Part shown: one piece after another, positions 22,529 to 32,103 of the stretch
Layout: each line of letters starts with the position of its first letter
Position numbering within the stretch: position 1 is the stretch's first letter
NCBI GenBank assembly: GCA_023666615.1
Contig: JAMPBQ010000001.1
Coordinates: forward strand, 103,042 to 137,058
Length of the DNA stretch: 34,017 nucleotides
Direction of reading: 5' to 3'
DNA from: Clostridium sp.
GTDB lineage: Bacteria; Bacteroidota; Bacteroidia; Bacteroidales; Muribaculaceae
Made by a program: the position numbers and the translations under genes
Notes under the pieces: model-generated
Seen by the model: the letters and a program-made list of their open reading frames with translations, nothing else
What the model was told of the DNA's origin: nothing
Database searches by the model: none

Positions 22529-24196
22529 CTAATACTTAAACGATGAGCCGCCGAGAAATTCCCGCAGTAGTGAGGTGGAGGGGATGTTTGCTTCCTCAAT
22601 GGGGAGGAAATAATTGAGGAATTTCTGCAGGCGATAGGCCTCGGCGTATTCGGGAATGTCCCTTGGCACTCGCCGCAGGAGATCTTCGGCATAGTATTTC
22701 ATCACGCCAAGCTCAAATAGGAGGGAGGAATTGAATGTGGCGTCGGCATTTTCCTGGAAAGGAAATATCCATTTTTCCTCGCCGCGGCGCACGCTGGGCC
22801 ATCTGCGTATTGTTTCCGCCGCCGACACGCCTCGATATTTGTGGTCGCGTATGATGCGGCGCAGAAGGCGGTTGTCGGTTGTCGGTACCCAGTTGTGGTC
22901 GTCAATCGATAGGGTGGTGAGGGCCGAGACATAAAGGCGGAATTTCATTTTGTCTTCAATGTGGCTCGTGAGCTCGGGGTTAAGGCCGTGGATGCCCTCT
23001 ATGAGCAGAACTGACCCCTCTTCAAGCTTGATGGAGTCGCCCTTGTATTGGCGTTCGCCGGTCTGGAAATTGTAGGTGGGAAGCATCACTTCTTTCCCTT
23101 CCAGCGCGGCGTTGAGGTCCTTGTTGAATTGCTCAAGGTCCAGCGCGTAGAGCGATTCATAGTCATAGTCTCCGCTTTCGTCCTTGGGGGTATGCACGCG
23201 GTCCACGAAATAATTGTCGAGCGACACCATTTGCGGCTTCAGCAGATTGGTCATCAGCTGGATGGCCAGGCGCTTAGTGGTCGTGGTCTTTCCTGACGAG
23301 GAGGGCCCGGCTATGAGCACGATGCGCGCCCCGCCGCGCTTGTGCCGCGCGGTGATTTCGTCGGCGATGCGCGCTATCATCTTTTCGTGCAGGGCCTCCG
23401 CCACGTTTATCAGCATGGGCGAGCGCCCCTCCAGCACGGCCTCGTTCAGTTCTCCGACGTTGCGCACGCCAAGGATGCTGTTGAACTCAAGATGTTCGGT
23501 GAATGCGCGGTACATCTTCTCCTGCGCAATCGGCGCCGGCGTCCGCGTGGGGTTCTCCTTGTCAAACCCCATCAGCAAGAACCCTAGCTTGTAGGGGCGC
23601 AAGTCGAAAATGTCGAGTATGCCGGTGTTTGCGGCCAAGGTGCCATAATAGCTGTCGCATACGCCGTCGAGCTTGTAATACGTCGTATAGAGGTCGTGGA
23701 TTGTGCGCAGAAGCCTGACCTTATCCACAAGCCCTTCCTCCTCAAAAATCTTTATGGCGTCCTCTGTGAGCCTTTCTTTCCGCACAATAGGCAGGTTTGC
23801 GTCAATGATCGAGCGCATCTCATTCTTCAATGCGTCAACTACCGACTGGTCCATCTCCCTGTCCAGGCCGATCAGCCTGCAATAATACCCCTTTGAAATG
23901 GAGTGGGATATGCGCAATGTGCAATTGGGATACAGTTTTGACACCACCCGGTAAAGCACCATGCAGAGCGAGCGCACATAGGTGCGTTCGGCCGAGGGAT
24001 GCGTTTTGGGCAGAAATTCCACCATCTTTGGCATAAACACCGGAAAGCGAAGATTTTCAGTCTTATTGTTCACTCTGGCGCAAATCGGGGTGAAGCCCAA
24101 GTCAATGCGCCCTGCAATATCCAAAAGGGTTTCTCCGCCTTTTATGTCAATGTATGATTGGGTGTTTACGCAGTAGATTTTCAGCTGGTCGCTCAT
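22529..24196 (-). CDS. Nucleoside (uridine-type) kinase with TGS-like N-terminus
   Basis: This 555-residue protein has three parts. A TGS-like ubiquitin-fold domain (about 1-60, with GGETLLDIAGRIDLG) comes first. A threonyl-tRNA-synthetase-like second-additional-domain region follows (about 65-230). A phosphoribulokinase/uridine kinase domain (about 290-490) carries Walker A GPSSSGKTTTTKR (297-309), SLDNYFVDR and LIEGIHGLNPEL. This architecture is common in Bacteroidetes and Firmicutes and is annotated as nucleoside kinase or udk. It should phosphorylate a nucleoside, probably uridine or cytidine, in the salvage pathway. It is convergent to secDF and divergent from rdgB. Confidence 0.9.
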   Translation of the reverse strand: MSDQLKIYCVNTQSYIDIKGGETLLDIAGRIDLGFTPICARVNNKTENLRFPVFMPKMVEFLPKTHPSAERTYVRSLCMVLYRVVSKLYPNCTLRISHSISKGYYCRLIGLDREMDQSVVDALKNEMRSIIDANLPIVRKERLTEDAIKIFEEEGLVDKVRLLRTIHDLYTTYYKLDGVCDSYYGTLAANTGILDIFDLRPYKLGFLLMGFDKENPTRTPAPIAQEKMYRAFTEHLEFNSILGVRNVGELNEAVLEGRSPMLINVAEALHEKMIARIADEITARHKRGGARIVLIAGPSSSGKTTTTKRLAIQLMTNLLKPQMVSLDNYFVDRVHTPKDESGDYDYESLYALDLEQFNKDLNAALEGKEVMLPTYNFQTGERQYKGDSIKLEEGSVLLIEGIHGLNPELTSHIEDKMKFRLYVSALTTLSIDDHNWVPTTDNRLLRRIIRDHKYRGVSAAETIRRWPSVRRGEEKWIFPFQENADATFNSSLLFELGVMKYYAEDLLRRVPRDIPEYAEAYRLQKFLNYFLPIEEANIPSTSLLREFLGGSSFKY

Positions 24197-24245
24197 CTCT
24201 ATGAATTATAAATTATGAATTGTGAATTATTTAAGCTTTAGTATG

Positions 24246-24253
24246 CAAAAATA
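24246..24253 (-). promoter_or_regulatory. -7 box of the nucleoside kinase gene
   Basis: Minus-strand TATTTTTG matches TAnnTTTG, about 50 bases before the kinase ATG. No TTTG is found at the -33 distance, so support is partial. Confidence 0.4.
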
Positions 24254-24372
24254 ACAAAAAAGCGGGGCATTATTCCCTTTCGCGGGCCAATTTTTTTTCT
24301 CAAAAGCCATATTTTGCCGGCAAAGGGGCGGTTATGCAATAAATCGCGGCTTTTTGCGTTAAATATATTGCT

Positions 24373-24975
24373 ATGCAATTGATATTCGCCACAAACAACC
24401 CACATAAGCTGCAAGAGCTTCGGCAAATCGCCGGGGACAAGCTCGAAATTTTGAGCCTTGCGGAAATTGGCTGCTCCGAGGAAATTCCTGAGACCGGCCA
24501 CACCCTGAAGGAAAACGCCCTGCAAAAGGCGAGGTACGTGCATGAAAAATACGGTCGCGCATGCTTTGCCGACGATACGGGCCTGGAGGTCGACGCCCTT
24601 GGCGGCGAGCCTGGCGTGTATTCTGCCCGCTGGGCGGCAATGGCTTATGGCTTGGAGCATACTGACGCTGACAAGAATGTAAGCCTCTTGCTGGAGCGCT
24701 TGCAAGGCAAGGCCGACCGCTCGGCGAGATTCCGCACCGTGATAGCCTTCATCACCGAGGATGGGCGCGAGTACACGGTGGAAGGCGTGGTCGAGGGCTC
24801 CATTTCTACGCAAAGGCACGGCGAGGGAGGCTTTGGCTATGACCCCGTTTTTGTGCCGAAGGGGTGGACTCAAACCTTCGCGCAAGCCTCGGCCCGGGAA
24901 AAAAACGCCGTAAGCCACAGAGGCCGCGCCTCCATGGCCTTTGGCGCCCTCTTGCGCGAATTGGGCATGATTTGA
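24373..24975 (+). CDS. rdgB: XTP/dITP diphosphatase (RdgB/HAM1)
   Basis: This 200-residue protein is full-length RdgB/HAM1: ATNNPHKLQELRQ (6-18), ADDTGLEVDALGGEPGVYSARWA (about 66-88), GGFGYDPVFVP (about 152-162) and AVSHRGRA near the end. It hydrolyses ITP, dITP and XTP to monophosphates, keeping deaminated purines out of nucleic acids. The PorZ-like gene begins 43 bases after its stop. The rdgB, PG93/PorZ-like and recO neighbourhood is one I know from other Bacteroidales, so this segment is core chromosome. Confidence 0.96.
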   Translation: MQLIFATNNPHKLQELRQIAGDKLEILSLAEIGCSEEIPETGHTLKENALQKARYVHEKYGRACFADDTGLEVDALGGEPGVYSARWAAMAYGLEHTDADKNVSLLLERLQGKADRSARFRTVIAFITEDGREYTVEGVVEGSISTQRHGEGGFGYDPVFVPKGWTQTFAQASAREKNAVSHRGRASMAFGALLRELGMI

Positions 24976-25018
24976 AGCGTCGCTTATTCGCTTTGACATT
25001 AAATTTTTTGACAATTCT

Positions 25019-27466
25019 ATGATAAAGAAATACATCACATCGCTTTTCCTATGCTTGGCGGCGGCTGTTTCGGCCCTGGCCAACGACTATGCCGGATGGA
25101 GCAAATTCCCCCTGTTCAATTATGAGATTTCGTCAATGGCGCAGGGGAAAGGCAAGCTCTATTATGTGTCTAATGGCAACCTCTTTTCCTTTGATGAAGA
25201 TGCGCAGGAGACGTATTGCTACAGCAGCCTCAACAAGCTCACCGGCGACAAGGTGCATGAGATTTACTATAATTTTGACGACAATTTCCTTCTTGTTGTC
25301 TATGAGGACGCCAACATGGATGTGCTCTATGATGACGGCGGAGTGATCAATCTCCCTGAGATACGCGATGCGTCAATCTCCTCCTCCAAGACTGTTAATG
25401 ACGTGGCTTTCAGCGAGGGACAGATGTTGATAGGCGCCGACTTCGGCATAGTCCTTTACGATTTGGATAAGATGGAGGTGCGCGAGTCGGGCATCTTCAA
25501 CCAAAAGGTCTCGGCCGTGAATTTTGAGAAGGATGGGATTTCGATTTGCACGCCCGATAAAGGGGAGCTGAAGGTGTGGTACTCGCCTATGACGGTGAGG
25601 CACAACAACTTATCAAAATTTAAATCCATCAGTTGGGGCCTAAATACAGACGCCCTATTTTCCATAGGCGACTATAAGTACTTGATGCGCAACCCGGTAA
25701 CGGGGGACGTATATACACGCGAAACTAACGCGGAACACGACAGGTGGGTGGTAAACAACGTAACGATTCTCGAAGCGTCCAAAATGCCTTTGAGGCCGTT
25801 TAAGGGGGGATTTTACACGATCACCGACAAGGAATTTGTCGCCATAGTTGACGGAGAGGTTCGCCGCTCGCTTTTGCCGGAGGACCTTCAGGGCAAAATC
25901 GCGTCGATTTACGATTCTCCAGCGAAGCTATGGGTGGGCGGAGCCAATGGAGTGGGGAAATACGACATTTCGAACCCCAATTCGCCGGAGACGCTTTTTG
26001 GCGAGGCTGTGCCCGCCGGCGTCGTCACCCTTGAAAAAATCGGGGATATGCGCTGGTCGGCCGACGGGGAAAGGCTCTACCTGTGGAATCGCCCTTATTC
26101 AAACTACACATCCTGGGGCTCAAGGGTGGAGGGTGTTGACGAATTTCAGGTGACAAACATTATTGAAGACGGATTCGCCAAAGACGCCTCTCTCATGGAA
26201 GCCAGCGCCGATATGGAGAATATGTCGGCAAAGTGGCAGAAGCTGCACGGGAACAAGCGCATGTACGGCGACCCCAACACCGTGGTTGAGGACCCCGACG
26301 ACCCCTCAATATACTATTGCGGAAACAATTACGAGGGCCTGTACGTGATTAAATACAACGATCAGACCGGCCTATACGAAGAGGCGTGCAAGTTCACCGA
26401 AGCCAATTCACGCATCCCGTATGCCTACGGCTACCGCGTTGAGGACGTAAACATTGACCCAAAGGGCAATCTATGGGTGGGCTATTTGTTTGGCTATTGC
26501 GTGCTTCCTGCCGAAAAAAGGCGCAAGAATCCGAAGGAGATCACTGTAAACGATTGGAAAACGGTGCCGAAGCTTTCCGGCGAGGATTTCGCAACTCAAG
26601 ACATGGTTTCGTTTTTCTGCCAAAAGTCGAATATGGCGTTCTTCTTCCCGAACACCTACAAGGGGCCCATGGTTGCCTACGACACGAAAGGCACCTACGA
26701 TGATTTCACGGACGATGTGATGTACATTTGGTCGCGGTTCACCGACCAGGACGGCATATCGTTTGAGGCTCCGCAGCACTTGACATGCGCCATCGAGGAC
26801 AGCCGCGGATGCGTATGGGTGGGCACCACTAGCGGAATCTTTGAGATTGGGTCTCCCTCCAAGGCCACAAATCCGGATATGCGGGTGCGCAGGATGAAGG
26901 TGGCGCGCAATGACGGCACCGAGTATGCCGACTATCTCCTTGGGAATGACGTAATCTACGATATTTCGGAGGATCCCGCCGGCAGGAAGTGGGTGGCCAC
27001 CGAGGGCTCGGGAGTCTTCCTCGTAAGCGAGACTGGCGATGAAATCATACGCACATTCAATGTCAACAATTCGCCTCTGCTTTCCAACTTGGTGACCTCT
27101 GTGCAGTGCGATCCGAAGAACAATGTCGTGTACGTGGGCACACAAAACGGCCTCTATTCATATCTGAGCGACGCCGCCCCCGGCACCGACAGCCTCAGCG
27201 ATATCCTGGCCTATCCCAATCCCGTGCGGCCGGAATTCACCGGCGAGGTGACTATCACGGGGCTTATGGACAATTCAATCGTAAAGATCGCCGACGCTCA
27301 GGGAAATGTGATTTATCAGACCCGCTCGCAGGGCGGCATGGCCACGTGGAATCCATACACATCTTCCGGAGCGCGCGTGCGCACCGGGGTGTATTTCATC
27401 TATGCCACGTCAAGCGATGGCGGCAAGCAGGTGGGCGGAGTTTCGAAGGTGATGGTTGTCAACTGA
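25019..27466 (+). CDS. porZ: PorZ-like two-component-propeller protein with C-terminal sorting-type domain
   Basis: This 815-residue exported protein has a signal peptide (about 1-22, ending ALAN). Two beta-propellers (about 25-700) carry blades such as KVHEIYYN, LIGADFGIVLYDL, KLWVGGANGVGKYD, NLWVGYLFGYCVL, CVWVGTTSGIFEI and RKWVATEGSGVFLV, typical of two-component regulator propeller repeats. The last 85 residues form an Ig-like domain: AYPNPVRPEF, then VKIADAQGNVIYQT and TGVYFIYA, ending KVMVVN. This is the type of C-terminal domain used by type IX secretion, or kept as in PorZ. In P. gingivalis PorZ works at the cell-surface attachment complex. Whether this organism has a type IX system cannot be seen here. 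Confidence 0.75.
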   Translation: MIKKYITSLFLCLAAAVSALANDYAGWSKFPLFNYEISSMAQGKGKLYYVSNGNLFSFDEDAQETYCYSSLNKLTGDKVHEIYYNFDDNFLLVVYEDANMDVLYDDGGVINLPEIRDASISSSKTVNDVAFSEGQMLIGADFGIVLYDLDKMEVRESGIFNQKVSAVNFEKDGISICTPDKGELKVWYSPMTVRHNNLSKFKSISWGLNTDALFSIGDYKYLMRNPVTGDVYTRETNAEHDRWVVNNVTILEASKMPLRPFKGGFYTITDKEFVAIVDGEVRRSLLPEDLQGKIASIYDSPAKLWVGGANGVGKYDISNPNSPETLFGEAVPAGVVTLEKIGDMRWSADGERLYLWNRPYSNYTSWGSRVEGVDEFQVTNIIEDGFAKDASLMEASADMENMSAKWQKLHGNKRMYGDPNTVVEDPDDPSIYYCGNNYEGLYVIKYNDQTGLYEEACKFTEANSRIPYAYGYRVEDVNIDPKGNLWVGYLFGYCVLPAEKRRKNPKEITVNDWKTVPKLSGEDFATQDMVSFFCQKSNMAFFFPNTYKGPMVAYDTKGTYDDFTDDVMYIWSRFTDQDGISFEAPQHLTCAIEDSRGCVWVGTTSGIFEIGSPSKATNPDMRVRRMKVARNDGTEYADYLLGNDVIYDISEDPAGRKWVATEGSGVFLVSETGDEIIRTFNVNNSPLLSNLVTSVQCDPKNNVVYVGTQNGLYSYLSDAAPGTDSLSDILAYPNPVRPEFTGEVTITGLMDNSIVKIADAQGNVIYQTRSQGGMATWNPYTSSGARVRTGVYFIYATSSDGGKQVGGVSKVMVVN

Positions 27467-27497
27467 AAAATTCTCCCGCCAGGCAATCGACGGCATA

Positions 27498-28220
27498 TCA
27501 GCTGAAAATGTCTCTAACCACGGCAAGCGACGGCAGATTGGAGAGGCGCGCGTAGTGGAGGGTGTAGTATTCCAGGATGCGGTCAAGCATCTCATTGCGC
27601 TGCGCGCGGTTAAGCCTCAACAGCCCAAGGGAGCGCGGACGCAGCCGGCTCAGCGCGCGCAGAGCCTTCGCCCTTTCGGGATCAAGCGCGTGCTGGTGCA
27701 GCGGAGGAGTTTTGACAAACCGCGCTTCGCGCATGTCGAAGTACTTGCCCGGCTCGTACGTGGCCATGTCGGGCTCTATGCCCAGGAACACGCTTAGGCG
27801 GTATATGAAGCTAAGATGAAAGTTGGCTAGGGCGTTGCCTTTGGCCTTTTTCAGTTCCGCCGCCATTTCAATCAGGAAATCCGATAGGGCGCGGTCAGGG
27901 CCGCTGTCCTTCAGGGCGGCGTAGAGGAAATCCGCCAAAAACATGGCAATGGCCGCGGCGGCGGGGTTGGTGATTTGGCCCGCGCCGATGGGCCTAACGT
28001 CCTTCAGCCTGCCTATTTCCTTGCCGGGGCGGAAATCGGCTATGGCCTCAAATGCGCACATGGGCATCATTATGGCCCTTCTGCGCTGCGCCTCGCGCCC
28101 CGAGCCGGAGGGGGTGGTTACGGCCATGCGGCCAAATTCACGGCTCCAGATGGTGGAGATTGAAGATTTGTCGCTGTATTTCACGGTGCGCAGCGCTAAG
28201 CACGTCACGGGGCTTTCCAT
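27498..28220 (-). CDS. recO: DNA repair protein RecO
   Basis: This 240-residue protein has the RecO layout. An N-terminal OB-fold covers about 1-78 (CLALRTVKYSDKSSISTIWSREFGRMAV ... LKDVRP). A helical C-terminal part follows, with AIAMFLADFLYAALKDS and NFHLSFIYRLSVFLGIEP. The zinc-binding Cys set of some RecO proteins is absent, as is usual in Bacteroidetes. RecO loads RecA on SSB-coated DNA with RecR and helps repair gaps. It is last in a minus-strand row after the DUF5672 gene (15-base gap) and converges with the PorZ-like gene. Confidence 0.88.
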   Translation of the reverse strand: MESPVTCLALRTVKYSDKSSISTIWSREFGRMAVTTPSGSGREAQRRRAIMMPMCAFEAIADFRPGKEIGRLKDVRPIGAGQITNPAAAAIAMFLADFLYAALKDSGPDRALSDFLIEMAAELKKAKGNALANFHLSFIYRLSVFLGIEPDMATYEPGKYFDMREARFVKTPPLHQHALDPERAKALRALSRLRPRSLGLLRLNRAQRNEMLDRILEYYTLHYARLSNLPSLAVVRDIFS

Positions 28221-28235
28221 ATTTGCGCAGCGGGA

Positions 28236-29006
28236 TTAGGCGGGAAGCATTTTCCGCCAAAAAGGAAGCATTTTCCTTGATGTCCAGCCGTGGCATCCCA
28301 TCGGCAGCCTGTGGCCGTTGAGCCTATGGCAAAGGGCCGGGTATTTGTCGAATGCGAAATCCAGCGCCTCCATGGCGGAAGGGTATGCGAATGATTCTTG
28401 GCGTGCCCAAAACACGTCCTCCGGCTGTCCTTTTGGGCCGATGGAGTTAAGGGCGGCGAGTTCCCCCGCCTTTTGCTCGGAAACGCGCCTGTGGCTCTCT
28501 ATTTTGCGCAGGGAGAGGCCTCCGTTGCCAACCTTCCCATAAAGGCCGATCTTCGAATAAAGGCCCTTTCTGCGGCGATTCCAGTCCTCGATTTTTTTAA
28601 TCCATGACATGGGCGGGAAGCAATTCACGCGCTTCTTCAGCCAGGGGGCGCCGACGTAGTCATATCCCTTTTCCATCCAGCGGTCCAGGTCGTCGCGGAA
28701 GACATAGGCGTCAAGCTGCGCCACCAGCATATAGTCGTAATCCGAAAACGAAGCGTAGAAGTCGGGCGAGGTCATGAGGCGGTTGTAGCCTTTGATGCCC
28801 TTGAAGTATTCCGGGGCGTACTCCTTCACTTTCAGCGAGGGGAATTCCGCGAGGATTTGGCTTATGTCGAGGCCTTTTGGCTTGACGGCGTATATGTCGC
28901 GGCCGCTCAGGGCGCTGCAGATGCTGCTAAGCGATTTCCGCTCATTGTCGTCAATCCGCGGCTTGTATATCGGCACGGCCACGGCCGCTTTTGGCTTGCT
29001 GTTCAT
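28236..29006 (-). CDS. DUF5672 glycosyltransferase-like protein
   Basis: This 256-residue cytoplasmic protein matches DUF5672: AVAVPIYKPRIDDNER at the N-terminus, FKGIKGYNRLMTSPDFYASF (about 69-88), DYMLVAQLDAYVFRDDLDRWM (with the DAY acid), YDYVGAPWL, and VGNGGLSLRKIE followed by PEDVFWAR. The order of these motifs resembles GT-A type glycosyltransferases, and the family is often found in polysaccharide loci. It lies between the LPS-kinase-like gene (50 bases upstream) and recO (15 bases downstream). With the kinase it probably decorates a lipid- or polysaccharide-linked glycan; donor and acceptor are unknown. Confidence 0.82.
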   Translation of the reverse strand: MNSKPKAAVAVPIYKPRIDDNERKSLSSICSALSGRDIYAVKPKGLDISQILAEFPSLKVKEYAPEYFKGIKGYNRLMTSPDFYASFSDYDYMLVAQLDAYVFRDDLDRWMEKGYDYVGAPWLKKRVNCFPPMSWIKKIEDWNRRRKGLYSKIGLYGKVGNGGLSLRKIESHRRVSEQKAGELAALNSIGPKGQPEDVFWARQESFAYPSAMEALDFAFDKYPALCHRLNGHRLPMGCHGWTSRKMLPFWRKMLPA

Positions 29007-29056
29007 CGTTGTTGTTGTTTTGAGTTTGGCGGAGAGGTTGGGGGAGGGTAGGCGAG

Positions 29057-29782
29057 CTATGCTCCAATGGCGTTTTTTAGGCGCCTGAGGACGGCTTTCT
29101 TGCGCTGGAAGGCCGTAAGCCTGCCAAGGGTCTTTTCGGCGAAAATATCGCTGTTCCAGCCCCTTATATCGGCGTATTCGCGCGCTATTTTTTCAAGAAG
29201 CTCGCGGTCGTGGGTAAGTCGCATCAGGTTTTCCGCGCAGGCGTCAATCCCGGGGTTCTTCCTCATTTTGGACCGGTTGGTGTCGATGAAGCGGAAATTC
29301 CCGCTGGCGTCGATGTAAATGTTGGTAAGGTTCAGGTCGCCGTGCATCAGCCCCGCGCCGTGCATTTTCGCTATTTCCTTGGCCAGGCTTTTTATCAATG
29401 CGGTGTCGGAGGCCGACAGAAAGTCGTTGAGGCACCTGCCTTCCACCGGCTCGGAAATGAAGTAAGAGCCCCTTATAAGCGGCCAGCGGCCCTCGATGAT
29501 GTACGCTATGGGCGCCGGGGTGCGCAGCCCGGCTTCAGCGAAAGCCTTCCCGTACCTGTAAGCCTTTTTTGCCTTGCAGTTGTTCAGAAACGCGAACTGC
29601 AGCTTGAGAAAGAAATTTGGCTTTTTGTATCTCTTCACAATCGCGGTTTTTCCGCCAAGCCTCATCTCCTTCACCTGGTTTCTGCCATCGTGGAGGATTT
29701 TCCCCTCCTTTGGAAACAGCGAGGGGACGGAGCTTATTAGCGGCTCCAGGCGCCTGAAATCCTTATTGACCCTTATTATCAT
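29057..29782 (-). CDS. Lipopolysaccharide kinase-like (Kdo/WaaP family) protein
   Basis: This 241-residue protein has a protein-kinase-like fold. There is a nucleotide Lys in TAIVKRYKKP (Lys50), the catalytic loop LMHGDLNLTNIYID (146-158, with HGD and the downstream Asn), and a metal-site FRFIDTNR (163-170, Asp167). WaaP/KdkA-type enzymes phosphorylate heptose or Kdo in LPS inner core. Bacteroidales often have such a gene. It is first in a row with the DUF5672 gene and recO. The gap of 62 bases before it contains a TAAGGCCTTA palindrome but no clear promoter. Confidence 0.85.
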   Translation of the reverse strand: MIIRVNKDFRRLEPLISSVPSLFPKEGKILHDGRNQVKEMRLGGKTAIVKRYKKPNFFLKLQFAFLNNCKAKKAYRYGKAFAEAGLRTPAPIAYIIEGRWPLIRGSYFISEPVEGRCLNDFLSASDTALIKSLAKEIAKMHGAGLMHGDLNLTNIYIDASGNFRFIDTNRSKMRKNPGIDACAENLMRLTHDRELLEKIAREYADIRGWNSDIFAEKTLGRLTAFQRKKAVLRRLKNAIGA

Positions 29783-29844
29783 CTTTATATGTTTGATATT
29801 AAATGCGATTAAGGCCTTATAGCCTAGAGTTTAGGATCGATTCG

Positions 29845-32103
29845 CTAAAAATGTAAATCGTTGGATATGCCATACTCGATTTCCGGCTCTTGAACTGTAG
29901 TTATTGATTCAGAGTTATGAAGACAACTCTGCTGTTTGTTGACAAGGCCGTTGAGAGTCTGTCTGCTCCAAATCTGGTTGGCCATTCGCGGAACGATGCC
30001 TTCTGTGAGTCGAATACCAAGCGAATAGTATTTGCCTATCTTGATGCGGAGGTTAGGCATGTCAATCTGCGCTTCGCCAACCTTTTGCTTATAGTATCCA
30101 AAGGAGACTTTTTCAATTTCATAATAGCCCTCAATTGCATTATCCACAATCGGCAAAAGATACCTGGCCGCGGAGATGTCGCCCTGCGGCATACGGAGCA
30201 TAACGTAGGTTTTGCCCTCAGCTTCGCGGTTGCAAAACGACTGATAGAGCTTCGTTATGTTCTTGCGGTCATCTTCGCCAACTTCCTCTTTGCGTACAAC
30301 GCAAGTAAGGAACTTGCCTTTGTCGGCTGACGAACTTTCTACCTTGCCTACCTCCTGGCGTTTGGCTTCGACATAGCTATAGGGATCTTCGCCCAATGGG
30401 CATGGGGCAACGTAGAAATTCTGCGAGAGGGTTTCGAGCAGATGTGCGTTCTCTTTGGCAAATTTGGGGTCATTGTCAAGGGCAACGGAGAAAATGCCCT
30501 TGTCAAGGAATGGGCTGTAAGTTTTTCCAAGCACAGATTGGAAATTCTCTTTGAGCCACTTTTCGCCGTCCACATCCGGGTGGGCGGTCATGGCGTAGAA
30601 AGAAAAGCGGTCTTTGAGCATATCCTGTATTTCGGTTCGGAACTTCTTGCGGACAGCCGATTTCCAAGAGGCTTTCGCTCCGGCATTGGCGCGAGCATAT
30701 AGCGAGAGAACGAAAAGGAAATTGACATCGTAGTGCGACACAATGAGAGTGTCGCGGTCGTAGAGCCGATTCTCGAATTGACGGCAAACGTTAGGCTCGC
30801 CTCGATGCCGCTCGGTCTTATCCTCATAGCTCAGTGTCAAGGGGTCAATCTTCGCGGAGATGAAGAAGTTGGGGATTACGTTGTAGCCCTCTGTTACATC
30901 ATCGCGAAGCTGTATTTTGCGGTAACGGTCTTTTTCATCATCCTTGCTTGAAGGATTGAGGAAAAGATTCAGATTCCACTGAATCACGTTACGCGCATAG
31001 GTGTATTGCTTATACACCGACTCTTTGCCGGGGTTGCTGCCTATCTTGTAATACTTTGAGTCGCCGATATAGTACATATCGTTCTGTTCCTCACGGTTGG
31101 TCAACAATCCGTCATAGGTATAGAAGTGGTCAACGAGTTTTCCATCGGCTTGGTCTTTCAAGCCGACAGGCACATCGTTATCACCGATTAGTTCGTCAAT
31201 CATTGCCTCGAAAACGATGTGAAAATTCTTCACAAGCAGATATTCGCGCTGCGTGGCCGAAGTCTTAATCTGAAATGCCTTGTCGAAGAAGGCATAGCAG
31301 AGTTCCCACAGACGCACTGCCACGTCAGAGAAATACTTGTATTTGATTTGACGCAGGCGGCGTTTGCCGTAGCCGTCAATATATCGCTCGAACTGCGCGC
31401 CTTTGATGAGCTTGAAGCCGAAAGGCGTGGCAGTCTTGAATCCGAAGCGGTCGGAGATGTAAGCGAGGATGGAGAAGAAAATCACGATGAGTTCTTCATC
31501 GAAGTTGATTTGCCTTTTCTTGTTGACCGGGTTTATATACACCGGCTGCTCTCCCTGCACCACTGCGGTAGTGTTGGAGATGGTGCGAGTCCAGTTTATC
31601 TTGTTGTAGCCGGAGTGGATGTTTTTCAGCACGAAAGTGAAGAAGGACTGATTTTCTTTCGCAAATCGAATGAGCGAAAGAATCACGTCAAGCCATGTGT
31701 TTGCTTTCTTCTTCGCGCTGCGCCCCTCGCTCTCCACCTGCTCGCGAAGCACAATTTCGTTCTTTTCGTGGGTGTCGTTGAACACCACGATTGCGCGGTG
31801 AATCCAGACGGCAAATTCATAGATGAATTTTGTTTCATGCGGCTCAATCTTGGCATCATCGAGATTGACAAGCGCGGCAGGAGCATAGCCGGAGATGCCG
31901 TCGCCATGACCGAACACACGTCCTTTCTCGTCAATCAACACCTTAGGCAGAACGAAAACAACATCTTTGATTTTCGGATTGTAGTAATAGCCTACATAGC
32001 TCACGGATATGTTGCCCTCCATATCTTGGAGGGTAAACAATCCGTCAAGGACGCTCTCAACGTCCTTGACCTTGTAGGCGTATTCTTCAATCAGAAGTTT
32101 CAT
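29845..32103 (-). CDS. LlaJI-type restriction nuclease subunit (McrC-like)
   Basis: This 752-residue protein matches the LlaJI restriction endonuclease family. An N-terminal region of about 290 residues contacts the GTPase partner in McrC-like systems. A PD-(D/E)XK nuclease core follows: FEAMIDEL with Glu299, LVDHFYTYDGLL (323-334), and YIGDSKYYK with Asp348 and Lys350. The long C-terminal part is unassigned. The core residues are present, so cleavage activity is expected. It is the last gene of the operon: its ATG overlaps the McrB-like stop by four bases. In LlaJI, this subunit works with an McrB-like NTPase and C5-methyltransferases. Base composition is close to that of the neighbours (48% GC in one line counted). 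Confidence 0.85.
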   Translation of the reverse strand: MKLLIEEYAYKVKDVESVLDGLFTLQDMEGNISVSYVGYYYNPKIKDVVFVLPKVLIDEKGRVFGHGDGISGYAPAALVNLDDAKIEPHETKFIYEFAVWIHRAIVVFNDTHEKNEIVLREQVESEGRSAKKKANTWLDVILSLIRFAKENQSFFTFVLKNIHSGYNKINWTRTISNTTAVVQGEQPVYINPVNKKRQINFDEELIVIFFSILAYISDRFGFKTATPFGFKLIKGAQFERYIDGYGKRRLRQIKYKYFSDVAVRLWELCYAFFDKAFQIKTSATQREYLLVKNFHIVFEAMIDELIGDNDVPVGLKDQADGKLVDHFYTYDGLLTNREEQNDMYYIGDSKYYKIGSNPGKESVYKQYTYARNVIQWNLNLFLNPSSKDDEKDRYRKIQLRDDVTEGYNVIPNFFISAKIDPLTLSYEDKTERHRGEPNVCRQFENRLYDRDTLIVSHYDVNFLFVLSLYARANAGAKASWKSAVRKKFRTEIQDMLKDRFSFYAMTAHPDVDGEKWLKENFQSVLGKTYSPFLDKGIFSVALDNDPKFAKENAHLLETLSQNFYVAPCPLGEDPYSYVEAKRQEVGKVESSSADKGKFLTCVVRKEEVGEDDRKNITKLYQSFCNREAEGKTYVMLRMPQGDISAARYLLPIVDNAIEGYYEIEKVSFGYYKQKVGEAQIDMPNLRIKIGKYYSLGIRLTEGIVPRMANQIWSRQTLNGLVNKQQSCLHNSESITTVQEPEIEYGISNDLHF

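Noticed and set aside
24238-25083. Minus-strand open frame of about 280 codons opposite rdgB
   Set aside because: Antisense to full-length RdgB; composition is that of a mirror frame.
26471-27145. Minus-strand 224-codon frame opposite the PorZ-like gene
   Set aside because: Antisense to a clear propeller gene; no signal, domain or promoter.
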